This document shows positions 8,501 to 16,579 of a stretch of DNA of 64,000 nt, one piece after another (the first letter of the stretch is position 1; every line of letters begins with the position of its first letter). The translations under genes and the position numbers were made by a program. This DNA is from AP-15 sp963790875 (lineage in GTDB: Bacteria > Pseudomonadota > Alphaproteobacteria > ATCC43930 > CGMCC-115725), in contig CAWBQT010000008.1 in the NCBI GenBank assembly GCA_963790875.1, positions 620,001 through 684,000 of the forward strand, given 5' to 3'. Under the pieces are notes generated by a model. It did no database searches and was not told the origin of the DNA. It saw nothing but the letters and a program-made list of their open reading frames with translations.

Positions 8501-8510
8501 GACCATAGCG

Positions 8511-8554
8511 CCCTGAAAAGACATGGGTGGCCGGGACTAGCCCGGCCACGGGCT
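8511..8554. repeat. Intergenic palindromic repeat, copy 2
   Basis: CTGAAAAGACATGG followed by GGCCGGGACTAGCCCGGCC; a direct copy of the unit at 8334-8377 with a few substitutions. Confidence 0.6.
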
Positions 8555-8606
8555 CTCGCGCCGCGGCCGCTTTTTTTCGCTCTTGAAAAGCTCGGCACCC
8601 ATAGCT

Positions 8607-8620
8607 ACTATCATGATAGT
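8607..8620. promoter_or_regulatory. Palindromic operator upstream of the HxlR gene
   Basis: ACTATCATGATAGT is a perfect 14-bp palindrome 18 bp before the GTG start of the HxlR regulator. HxlR/MarR proteins bind such dyads in their own promoters. It probably controls the hxlR-emrA-emrB transcript. Confidence 0.6.
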
Positions 8621-8638
8621 TACTTAAGGGGGGACGCC

Positions 8639-9151
8639 GTGCAGCGCAAAAGCTTCGGCAATATGAAATGTCCGATCGCCCGCAGCCTCGAACGCGTCGG
8701 CGAATGGTGGTCGATCCTGATCCTGCGCGACGCTTTTTACGGGCTGAAGCGGTTCGACGAATTCCAGGAAGATCTCGGGGTCGCCCCCGGCATCCTGGCG
8801 CGGCGGCTCAACACGCTGTGCGAATCCGGGTTGTTGGAGCGTCGCCGCTACAGCGAGCACCCGCCGCGCGACGAGTATGTGCTGACCGAGCGCGGCCGGG
8901 ATTTTCGGCCGGTGCTGCTGGCGCTGCTCGCCTGGGGTAACCGGCATTTCGCACCGGAAGGTGCGGCGGTGCGGCTCGCCAATCGGCGCACCGGCGCGCT
9001 GGTCGAGCCGGTGCTCGTCGACGCCGCCACCGGCGAGCGGATCGCCGGCCCGGATTTTGTCGTGGTTCCCGGCCCCGGCGCCGATGACGGGGTCCGCCGG
9101 CGCTTGGCCGAACGCGGCCATCGTGTTTTTGCCCAGGGAGCGGCGAAATGA
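8639..9151 (+). CDS. HxlR-family transcriptional regulator
   Basis: 170 residues from the GTG at 8639, which has an AGGGGGG ribosome site a few bases upstream. The winged-helix core is FGNMKCPIARSLERVGEWWSIL (in two pieces), LRDAFYGLKRFDEFQEDLGVAPGIL, then RLNTLCESGLLERR and DEYVLTERGR. Cys12 (MKCPIARSLE) matches the redox- or electrophile-sensing Cys position of many HxlR proteins. The C-terminal 60 residues are an extra domain with Arg/Ala-rich sequence. The gene overlaps emrA by four bases, so it very likely regulates the efflux pump that follows. Confidence 0.85.
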   Translation: MQRKSFGNMKCPIARSLERVGEWWSILILRDAFYGLKRFDEFQEDLGVAPGILARRLNTLCESGLLERRRYSEHPPRDEYVLTERGRDFRPVLLALLAWGNRHFAPEGAAVRLANRRTGALVEPVLVDAATGERIAGPDFVVVPGPGADDGVRRRLAERGHRVFAQGAAK

Positions 9152-10278
9152 GCAGCGAAGTCCTCGATCGCGGCGCCGTGCGAGAATTTGCGCCGGACCG
9201 GCCGCCCGACATCCTGACCGGCCGGCGCTTCCGGCCGAGCCGGCGTCACGGCCTGGTGGCACTCGGCGTCCTGGCGGCCGCCGGCATCCTATGGTACGGC
9301 TGGAACTGGTGGGAGGTCGGGCGCTTTATCGAAACGACCGACGATGCCTATGTCGGCGGCAACGTGACGACCTTGTCGCCGCACGTCGCCGGCTTCGTGT
9401 CGCAGATCCTGGTCCGCGACAACCAGTTCGTCGGGGCCGGGCAACTCTTGGTCACGCTCGACGATCGCGACTACAAGGCGGCTCTCGCACATGCCGAGGC
9501 GGTCGTGCAGCACGAAGCCGCGGCACTCGCCAATCTGCAGGCGAAATATGCCCTCCAGCAATCGTTGATCGGCGAGGCGAAGGCGGATCTGGCGGCGAAA
9601 GAGGCGACGGCCGGCTTCGCCCGCGAGGACGATTTGCGCTACCACGCATTGGCGGTCTCGACCTTCGGCTCGATGCAGACCTACCAGAAGGCCTTTGCCG
9701 AGGATCAGAAGGCGGCGGCGGCGGTGCGCTCCGGCGCGGCCAGCCTCGACGCCGCCAAACAGCAGCTCGCCGTTCTCGATACCGAGATTGCCGAAACCCG
9801 GGCGGGTCTGGCCGAGGCGCAGGCCGATCGCCGCACCGCCGAGCTCGATCTCGGCTACACGCGGATCCGGGCGCCGATCGACGGCTATGTCGGCGATCGC
9901 GGCGCCCAGATAGGTGCATATACGACTATCGGCACGCCGCTGCTGGCGATCGTGCCAGCGCACGGGCTCTGGGTCGACGCCAATTTCAAGGAGGACCAGC
10001 TCGCGGATATGCGGCCCGGGCAACCGGCCTCGATCGTCGCCGACGTGCTGCCCGGCCGCACATTAACCGGCCGGGTGCTGAGCATGGCGCCGGCCACCGG
10101 CGCCGTCTTCAGCGTGATCCCGCCGGAGAACGCGACCGGCAATTTCACGAAAATCGTCCAGCGCGTCCCGGTGCGCATCGCGGTCGAGGATGGCGCCGGA
10201 ACGCTCGGGCTGCTGCGTCCCGGCTTATCGACGACGATCGGCGTCGATACCCGTGCCGTCGCGGAGAACGGCAAATGA
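9148..10278 (+). CDS. emrA: EmrA/HlyD-type membrane fusion protein
   Basis: 376 residues. A cytoplasmic leader is followed by one TM (about residues 35-52, HGLVALGVLAAAGILWYG), then the barrel-sandwich half-motif TDDAYVGGNVTTLSPHVAGFV, a long helical hairpin (about 110-225) and the closing half-motif LGYTRIRAPIDGYVGDRG. It links an inner-membrane MFS pump to an outer-membrane channel. It overlaps both the regulator gene upstream and the emrB-like gene downstream by four bases. No TolC-type gene is next to it. Confidence 0.88.
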   Translation: MSSEVLDRGAVREFAPDRPPDILTGRRFRPSRRHGLVALGVLAAAGILWYGWNWWEVGRFIETTDDAYVGGNVTTLSPHVAGFVSQILVRDNQFVGAGQLLVTLDDRDYKAALAHAEAVVQHEAAALANLQAKYALQQSLIGEAKADLAAKEATAGFAREDDLRYHALAVSTFGSMQTYQKAFAEDQKAAAAVRSGAASLDAAKQQLAVLDTEIAETRAGLAEAQADRRTAELDLGYTRIRAPIDGYVGDRGAQIGAYTTIGTPLLAIVPAHGLWVDANFKEDQLADMRPGQPASIVADVLPGRTLTGRVLSMAPATGAVFSVIPPENATGNFTKIVQRVPVRIAVEDGAGTLGLLRPGLSTTIGVDTRAVAENGK

Positions 10279-11858
10279 GCACGCCCGGTGCCATGTCGGC
10301 CGCCGCGCCCACCGCGACGCCTGCTCCGAGCATCCTGCCATTCGCGGTCATGTGCGTCGGCATGTTCGTCGCCCTGCTCGACATCCAGATCGTCGCGTCG
10401 TCGCTGCAGGATATCGGCGGTGGGCTGTCGGCGGCGCAGGACGACATCAGTTGGGTGCAGACCGCCTATCTGATCGCCGAAATCGTCGTGATCCCGCTGT
10501 CCGGCTGGCTGACCCGCGTCTTCTCGACGCGCTGGCTGTTCGCGGCCTCGGCGGCCGGTTTCACTGTCGCGAGCCTGTTGTGCGGCATCGCCTGGAACAT
10601 CGAGAGCATGATCGCGTTCCGCGCCCTGCAGGGGATGCTCGGCGCGTCGATGATCCCGACCGTCTTCACCTCGTCCTTCCATTATTTTCCCGGGCCGCGC
10701 CGCGTCTATTCGGCGGCGGTGGTCGGTACGATCGCCTCGGTGGCGCCGGTTCTGGGCCCGGTGATCGGCGGCTGGATCACCGACACGATCGACTGGCGCT
10801 GGCTGTTCTACGTCAATCTGGTGCCGGGCCTATTGGTCGCGGTCGCGGTGACCTTCCTCGTCGACATCGATCGCCCGGACCTGTCGCTGCTGAAGGGCGC
10901 CGATTATCCGGGCATGATCCTGATGGCGCTGGCACTCGGCACCCTCGAATATGTGCTCGAAGAGGGCGCGCGCTGGAACTGGTTCGACGATGCGACGATC
11001 AGGACCTGCGCCTGGATCGCCGGGATTTCCGGGGTCCTGTTTGTCGCGCGCAGCCTGACCTACGCGCGGCCGGTCGTCGATTTGCGCGCCCTCGGCGACC
11101 GCAATTTTTCGCTCGGCTGTTTCCTCTCGTTCGTCACCGGCATCGGCATCTTTTCGACGATCTATCTGACGCCGCTGTTTCTCGGCTATGTGCGCGGCTT
11201 CAGCGCCTGGCAGACCGGGCTTGCGATCTTTTCAACGGGTGCCGCGTCGCTCGCCGGCGTGCCGATTTATGTGGCGCTCGCCCGCAAGATCGATACCCGC
11301 TGGCTGATGATGTTCGGACTGGCGAGTTTCGCGGCGGCGATGTGGTTGTTCAGCGACATCACCCATGACTGGGGCGCCGACCAGCTGCTGATCCCGCAAA
11401 TCCTGCGCGGCTTCCCGCAGGTCTTTGCAGTGGCGCCGGCTGTGACCCTCGGCCTCGGCAGCCTGCCGCCCGAGCGGCTCAAATATGCCAGCGGCCTCTT
11501 CAACATGATGCGCAATCTGGGCGGTGCGGTCGGCATCGCCGTGTGCGGCGCCATCCTCAACAACCAGACGAACCTGCATTTTCTCTATATCGCCTCGCAT
11601 CTGACGCCGGCGAATGGTGCAATGGAGCAGTGGCTGGCCGGCATGGCAGGGCGCTGGAGTGCGGCGCTCGGTGGGACGGTCACGGGCCACGCGGCGGCCG
11701 TGTCGCAGCTCTGGCAGCTGGCCTATCGCGAGGCCGCGACCCTCGCCTATGCCGACGCGTTTCGCGCGATCATGATCGCGTTTGTCGTCGCGACCCTGCT
11801 TGTCCCGCTGCTGCGCCAAGTCGCGCCGGCCAAGGCCACGCCGGCCGAGGCGCATTGA
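10275..11858 (+). CDS. emrB: EmrB/QacA-type (DHA2) MFS multidrug exporter
   Basis: 527 residues with about 14 hydrophobic segments. Motifs are MFVALLDIQIVASSLQDIGG (TM1), WVQTAYLIAEIVVIPLSGWL, RALQGMLGASMIPT and VGTIASVAPVLGPVIGGWI (motif C of drug:H+ antiporters). With the EmrA-like protein it would form a tripartite efflux system. The ATG overlaps the emrA stop (ATGA). The open frame continues far upstream through emrA in another frame, but that part is not coding. Drug range cannot be told from sequence. Confidence 0.88.
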   Translation: MSTPGAMSAAAPTATPAPSILPFAVMCVGMFVALLDIQIVASSLQDIGGGLSAAQDDISWVQTAYLIAEIVVIPLSGWLTRVFSTRWLFAASAAGFTVASLLCGIAWNIESMIAFRALQGMLGASMIPTVFTSSFHYFPGPRRVYSAAVVGTIASVAPVLGPVIGGWITDTIDWRWLFYVNLVPGLLVAVAVTFLVDIDRPDLSLLKGADYPGMILMALALGTLEYVLEEGARWNWFDDATIRTCAWIAGISGVLFVARSLTYARPVVDLRALGDRNFSLGCFLSFVTGIGIFSTIYLTPLFLGYVRGFSAWQTGLAIFSTGAASLAGVPIYVALARKIDTRWLMMFGLASFAAAMWLFSDITHDWGADQLLIPQILRGFPQVFAVAPAVTLGLGSLPPERLKYASGLFNMMRNLGGAVGIAVCGAILNNQTNLHFLYIASHLTPANGAMEQWLAGMAGRWSAALGGTVTGHAAAVSQLWQLAYREAATLAYADAFRAIMIAFVVATLLVPLLRQVAPAKATPAEAH

Positions 11859-11956
11859 TCGAAGTTTACTTCCGCGGCGGCGTCGAGCGGCTGGCAACGC
11901 GGGAAATTATATCGTAACATCTTCTACATAGGGGAGCAAAGCGCAAGGAGACGAGA

Positions 11957-13300
11957 ATGGCGCAGGCGACGCTGTCGGCGACCGATCATGCGTTGGAGAA
12001 CCAGCCGCTCGGCGCTTTGCAGATCCGCGTCGCGCTGATCTGTGGCCTCATTCAAATGTGCGACGGCTACGACGTCGGTTCGATCGGCTGGTCGGTGCCG
12101 TCCCTGACCCATGTCTGGCATGTGGCGCCGTCGGCCTTCGCGCTCGCCTTTCTGTGGTCGAATATCGGCGTCATGGCGGGCGCCCTTCTGGCGGGACCGA
12201 TCGGCGACCGCTTGGGGCGCAAGCCGCTCTTGCTGATCAGCCTCGCCCTCTTCGGCCTCGCCTCGCTGGCCAGCGCGATGTCGCATTCGCTCCTTTTCCT
12301 GGCCGGAACGCGTTTTTTCACCGGGGCCGGGATTGCCGGTGCGTTTGCCGGGACGGTGGCGCTGACCGGCGACTACGCGCCGCACCGCCTGCGCGCGATG
12401 ATGATCATGCTGATGTTTACCGGAGCGCCGGTCGGCGGCTTTATCGGCGGGCTGGTGGTCTCCTATCTGCTGCATTTGGGGTTCGGCTGGCCGATCATCT
12501 TCATCATCGGCGGCGCCTTCCCGCTGCTGCTGTGGCTGATCGCCGTGTTCTGGCTGCCGGAATCGCCGCGCATTCTCGCCGCCAGGACCACCCTGGCGCC
12601 GCACCATCGCGCCGTGCTGCAACAGTTCGACATCGCGCCGGGAACAGCCAGGGCAGAGGCGGCCGATCTCGCCCGCGGCAATCCGATCGCGATGCTATTC
12701 AGCGACGGGTTCGCGCTGCAGACAACGCTCCTCTGGATCATCTTCTTCTGCAGCCTGTTAAACCTCTTCCTGTTCATCTTCTGGTTGCCGGAGGTGCTGC
12801 ACCTGATCGGCATGACGCCGGCCGAGGCGGTGTTCGCCACCAGCCTCTACCCACTCGGCGGCATCGCAGCCGTGCTCTATCTCGGATGGGCGATCGACCG
12901 CTTCGGCACGCGCTGGTCGCTGGCCTGGCATTACGCCGCCGGCATCGTGTTCATCGCGCTGATCTCACTGTTCGTGCTGCCCTACGCGGCGCTGCTGGCG
13001 GTCGTGCTGCTCGCCGGATTGACCGTCATCGGCAGCCAGACCGGTCTGAACGCGGCCTGCGGCAAGCTCTATCCGGCGCGCATGCGGACGAGCGGCTACG
13101 GTTTTGCAACCGGCGTCGGGCGGCTCGGCGGTATCGCCGCGGCGCCGCTCGGCGGGTATCTCCTGGCACGCGGGCTGCCGCCGACCTACGTGTTCCTGTC
13201 GGCCTGCCTGTTTGCGCTGATCGCCGCGGTGGCGACCGCGTTCCTGGCGTTGCCCGGTCGGCAGGCGCGCCGTGTCGCGGCAATGGAGGCGGCATCGTAG
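11957..13300 (+). CDS. MFS transporter, aromatic acid:H+ symporter (AAHS) type
   Basis: 447 residues, about 12 TMs. TM1 carries GLIQMCDGYDVGSIGWSVP, the DGYD-type motif essential in PcaK/BenK carriers; loop 2-3 has GPIGDRLGRKPLLL; after TM6 comes WLPESPRILAAR. AAGGAG lies 7 bp before the ATG. It stands between the efflux operon and the dioxygenase/aminotransferase pair on the same strand and might import their substrate. The precise acid is unknown. Confidence 0.8.
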   Translation: MAQATLSATDHALENQPLGALQIRVALICGLIQMCDGYDVGSIGWSVPSLTHVWHVAPSAFALAFLWSNIGVMAGALLAGPIGDRLGRKPLLLISLALFGLASLASAMSHSLLFLAGTRFFTGAGIAGAFAGTVALTGDYAPHRLRAMMIMLMFTGAPVGGFIGGLVVSYLLHLGFGWPIIFIIGGAFPLLLWLIAVFWLPESPRILAARTTLAPHHRAVLQQFDIAPGTARAEAADLARGNPIAMLFSDGFALQTTLLWIIFFCSLLNLFLFIFWLPEVLHLIGMTPAEAVFATSLYPLGGIAAVLYLGWAIDRFGTRWSLAWHYAAGIVFIALISLFVLPYAALLAVVLLAGLTVIGSQTGLNAACGKLYPARMRTSGYGFATGVGRLGGIAAAPLGGYLLARGLPPTYVFLSACLFALIAAVATAFLALPGRQARRVAAMEAAS

Positions 13301-13535
13301 AATATTCGTCGGCGGCGCGGCGCCGCCGGCCGGCCTTCACGGCCTGCTCTAGCGTTCGGGGGTCGGTCGAGATCCCGTTCGGTCCGCCGCGGCATTCGCC
13401 GCCGGATGCGCCGGTCCCTTGCGGCAAAATCATTGGCGGCCCGAATGATTGTGTGGTGCATTGATCGGGCCCGCCGGTTGCGCCAACCGGCCGGGATCGG
13501 CATCCTTAGCCGAGTGCCAATGCTGCGGAGAGACC

Positions 13536-14513
13536 ATGCCTGAGTTGTCTGTTGCGCGACGGCCGGTCGAAGGGCCGAGCGCCTGGGTCCGCGCCGATAT
13601 CCGCACCGAGGATTGGCGGGTCGAACTCGACGCCCGCTGCCATGACGAGATCCGGCGGACCGTCGACGAATTGCGCGCCTATCCGCTGCCGACGGTGGTT
13701 CTCGGCCGCGACGATTTCACGATGCCGGCCTGCCGCGCGGCATTGGCGCGGGCCCGGGCGATCCTCGCCTCGGGCGTGCGCTTTGCGATCGTCGACCGGC
13801 TGCCACTCGACGAGATGACGGCCGGCGAGGCGACCTCGATCTACTGGCTGCTGGCGAGCCTGATCGCCCGCCCGGTCGCGCAAAAACTCGACGGCACGTT
13901 GATCTACGATGTCCTCGACACCGGCGCCGAAGCGCTGCCAGGCTCGGGCGTACGCCCGGACAAGACCAACATCGAAATCCGCTTTCACAATGACAACGCC
14001 TATAACGATACGCCGCCCGACTATGTCGGCCTCCTCTGCCTATGTCAGGCGAGGTCCGGCGGGCACAGCCGGGTCATCAGCTTTCACACCGCCTACAACC
14101 AGATGCTGGCGCGCTTTCCGGGGCGGCTGGCGCGGCTCGACGAGCCGTTCTGGTTCGACCGTCAGCGCGAATTCCACCCGGGTGAAAGCCCGATCTTCGC
14201 CGCACCGGTGTTCGATCGCGGCGAGGCGTTGCGGGCGCGGTTCAGCGTCCACCAGATCAATAGCGGCTATGCGATGAAGGGCGAAGCGGTCGACGATGCG
14301 GGCGCCGCGGCGCTCGCGGCGATGCTCGAGATTTTCGAGGACGAGGCGCTGTCGGTCGATTTCGACCTGGAGCCGGGCCAGATGCAATTCGTCGACAACC
14401 GCGCCTTGGGGCACAGCCGCACCGCCTTTGCCGATTGGCCCGAGCCGGAAAAAAAGCGCCATCTCGTCCGCCTCTGGCTGCGCGACCGCGGCCGCCGCGC
14501 CTATCCGGGGTGA
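13536..14513 (+). CDS. TauD/TfdA-family 2-oxoglutarate-Fe(II) dioxygenase
   Basis: 325 residues. The facial triad is visible as FHNDNAYNDTPPDY (H-x-D, near residue 150) and the distal LGHSRTAF with His followed later by Arg in RHLVRLWLRD-like sequence that binds 2-oxoglutarate. The fold matches the TauD family rather than PhyH. ATG 13536 has GGAG upstream; the in-frame ATG 13449 lacks one. The next gene, 94 bp on, is a PLP aminomutase-like enzyme, suggesting that the two modify one amino-acid-type substrate. Substrate unknown. Confidence 0.8.
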   Translation: MPELSVARRPVEGPSAWVRADIRTEDWRVELDARCHDEIRRTVDELRAYPLPTVVLGRDDFTMPACRAALARARAILASGVRFAIVDRLPLDEMTAGEATSIYWLLASLIARPVAQKLDGTLIYDVLDTGAEALPGSGVRPDKTNIEIRFHNDNAYNDTPPDYVGLLCLCQARSGGHSRVISFHTAYNQMLARFPGRLARLDEPFWFDRQREFHPGESPIFAAPVFDRGEALRARFSVHQINSGYAMKGEAVDDAGAAALAAMLEIFEDEALSVDFDLEPGQMQFVDNRALGHSRTAFADWPEPEKKRHLVRLWLRDRGRRAYPG

Positions 14514-14607
14514 AGCAAACGCGACAGCCGCCTCGTGGCGACCGGTCGCGGGCGACCGCGACCAGCGGGCCGATCACCGGCAGTGACCGAGCCTCGCAGG
14601 AGGTCCG

Positions 14608-15945
14608 ATGACGACCAACCCCGCCGCCGGCAATATCGACCTCGCGGCGGCGCTTGCCGAGGGCGAGGAGCGCTACCGCGCCGCCAATCCGGCGAGCCTG
14701 GCGCAGCACCAGGCCGCCTGCGCCGCGATGCCCGGCGGCAACACCCGCGCCTCGATCCATGTCGACCCGTTCCCACTGACGATGGCGCGCGGCGAAGGGG
14801 CGCGGCTCTGGGACGTCGACGGGCATCAATATGTCGATTTCCTGAGCGAATTCACGGCCGGCCTCTACGGCCATTCGCACCCGGTGATCCGCCGGGCCAT
14901 CGAGGCGGCGCTGGCGGGCGGCGTCAATTTCGGCGCCCAGAGCGCGGCCGAGGCGCGGTTTGCCGCGGCCTTGTGCGCCCGCTTCCCGTCGATTGAGCTG
15001 GTGCGCTTCACGAATTCCGGCACCGAAGCCAATCTGATGGCGGTCTGCGCGGCGCGCGCAATCACCAGGCGGTCGAAGATCCTGGTGTTCGGCGGCGGCT
15101 ACCACGGCGGCGTCTTCTATTTTCGCGGGGCCGGCAGCCCGATCAACGCGCCGTTCGATTATCTCGTCGGCCGCTACAACGATCTGGACGCGGTCCTCGA
15201 TCTCGTCCGCCCCTGTCGCGCCGAACTCGCGGCAATCCTGATCGAGCCGATGCAAGGGACGACCGGCTGCATCCCGGCCGAGCGGGAATTTCTCGCCGGG
15301 CTGCGCGCCCTCGCCGACGAGACCGGCGCGCTCCTGATCTTCGACGAGGTCATGACCTCGCGGCTGGCGCCGGGCGGTCTGCAGGAGGTGCACGGCATCC
15401 TGCCGGACCTCACCACATTGGGGAAATATCTCGGCGGCGGCATGAGCTTTGGCGCCTTTGGCGGGAATGCCCGGATCATGGAACGCTTCGACCCGCGTCG
15501 CGCGGACGCATTCCAGCATGCCGGCACCTTCAACAACAATGTGCTGACGATGCATGCCGGCTTCGCCGGCCTGACCGAGGTCTATACGCCTGAGTGCTGC
15601 CGGACGCTCAACGAGTGGGGCGACGGGTTGCGGGAACGGCTGAACGGGGTTGTGCTCAGGCATCGCCTGGCGATGCAGTTCACCGGGCGCGGCTCGATGA
15701 TGTCGGTCCACATGACCGGGACGCCGATCCGCTCGGAGGCGGACGCGGCGCGCGGCGGCGGCGCGCTACACGACCTCTTCTGGTTCGACCTCGTCGCGGC
15801 CGGCATCTGGTTCGCGAAGCGCGGCATGTTCGCACTGTCGATCGTGCTCGACGCGGCGGATGGCGACCGGCTCGTCGCCGCGGTCGAAGATTTCGCCGAA
15901 ACCCGCGCGCCGCTGTTCCGCGCGGCCGCCGAGGTTGGCGGCTGA
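14608..15945 (+). CDS. Class-III aminotransferase / glutamate-1-semialdehyde aminomutase-like
   Basis: 445 residues. Recognised by MPGGNTRASIHVDPFPLTM, DVDGHQYVDFLSEFTAGLYG, FTNSGTEANLMAVCAAR (PLP phosphate site), GGGYHGGVF, LLIFDEVMTSRLAPGG (the PLP pyridine Asp) and the Schiff-base Lys in TTLGKYLGGG. The family includes HemL, but the setting beside a TauD dioxygenase and an organic-acid carrier suggests a catabolic amino-acid transaminase or mutase rather than haem synthesis. AGGAGG precedes the ATG. Confidence 0.8.
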   Translation: MTTNPAAGNIDLAAALAEGEERYRAANPASLAQHQAACAAMPGGNTRASIHVDPFPLTMARGEGARLWDVDGHQYVDFLSEFTAGLYGHSHPVIRRAIEAALAGGVNFGAQSAAEARFAAALCARFPSIELVRFTNSGTEANLMAVCAARAITRRSKILVFGGGYHGGVFYFRGAGSPINAPFDYLVGRYNDLDAVLDLVRPCRAELAAILIEPMQGTTGCIPAEREFLAGLRALADETGALLIFDEVMTSRLAPGGLQEVHGILPDLTTLGKYLGGGMSFGAFGGNARIMERFDPRRADAFQHAGTFNNNVLTMHAGFAGLTEVYTPECCRTLNEWGDGLRERLNGVVLRHRLAMQFTGRGSMMSVHMTGTPIRSEADAARGGGALHDLFWFDLVAAGIWFAKRGMFALSIVLDAADGDRLVAAVEDFAETRAPLFRAAAEVGG

Positions 15946-15952
15946 CCCGAAA

Positions 15953-16552
15953 ATGTCGCAGCTGATCGGTAGGGAACGTTTCTATCAGGCCGTCGCGCAG
16001 CGTTTCCACGCCGCATCAGGCAACGTCGCCGCCATCATCATCAAGGATTTGGGACTTACCGATGATCGCGGGCGGCCGGCCCGCAGAATCATCGCGTTTC
16101 CTTACGGCGAGGAAAAAAACGGTGCGCGTTTTCAGATTTTTCGGCTTGGATGGTTTACCCCGCACCCGGGGACTAAACGAAAGCTGGAGGAAGTCGTCGT
16201 TCTTCCCGATCTTCTTTATCTGCCGCACCTCCATAAAGCAGCGACCGGCAAATTTGTCATAATCTGCGGTGGCGGCTTTGTTTCCCGCGGCGACCATTGG
16301 TCGCTTTTTGGTCCGGGCAGCAGGATTCTAGTGCCGAACAACACGCCGCATGGTTTCGTGAACGATCCAGCGCGCGGTCCGGTTATCTTCATCTCCGAGC
16401 AATCGTCGGAAATCAAGAATATGAGAACCGGAAAGCTGGATTTTTTTCCAGCATCGAACGGCATTCCGATGGAGCTTGCTGCCTGGCAAGCACAGCGGAG
16501 CGATCTCCTTCGTAACAGATCGGGAACCTTGGGCGTGGAAACCGCGCCTTGA
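15953..16552 (+). CDS. Cupin-like protein of unknown function
   Basis: 199 residues. The middle holds a cupin-like pattern: LPHLHKAATGKFVIICGGG, then GPGSRILVPNNTPHGFVND with possible metal histidines. The first 60 residues are not recognised. The start lies 7 bp after the aminotransferase stop, so it is probably co-transcribed. Wobble positions are visibly more A/T-rich than in the neighbours, which hints at a different origin. No function is claimed. Confidence 0.55.
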   Translation: MSQLIGRERFYQAVAQRFHAASGNVAAIIIKDLGLTDDRGRPARRIIAFPYGEEKNGARFQIFRLGWFTPHPGTKRKLEEVVVLPDLLYLPHLHKAATGKFVIICGGGFVSRGDHWSLFGPGSRILVPNNTPHGFVNDPARGPVIFISEQSSEIKNMRTGKLDFFPASNGIPMELAAWQAQRSDLLRNRSGTLGVETAP

Positions 16553-16579
16553 TCGCGGCGCGATCGGTATCGCCGAACC

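Noticed and set aside
8961..10274. Open extension of the emrB frame through emrA
   Set aside because: emrA is the coding frame here; emrB starts at the ATG in the ATGA overlap.
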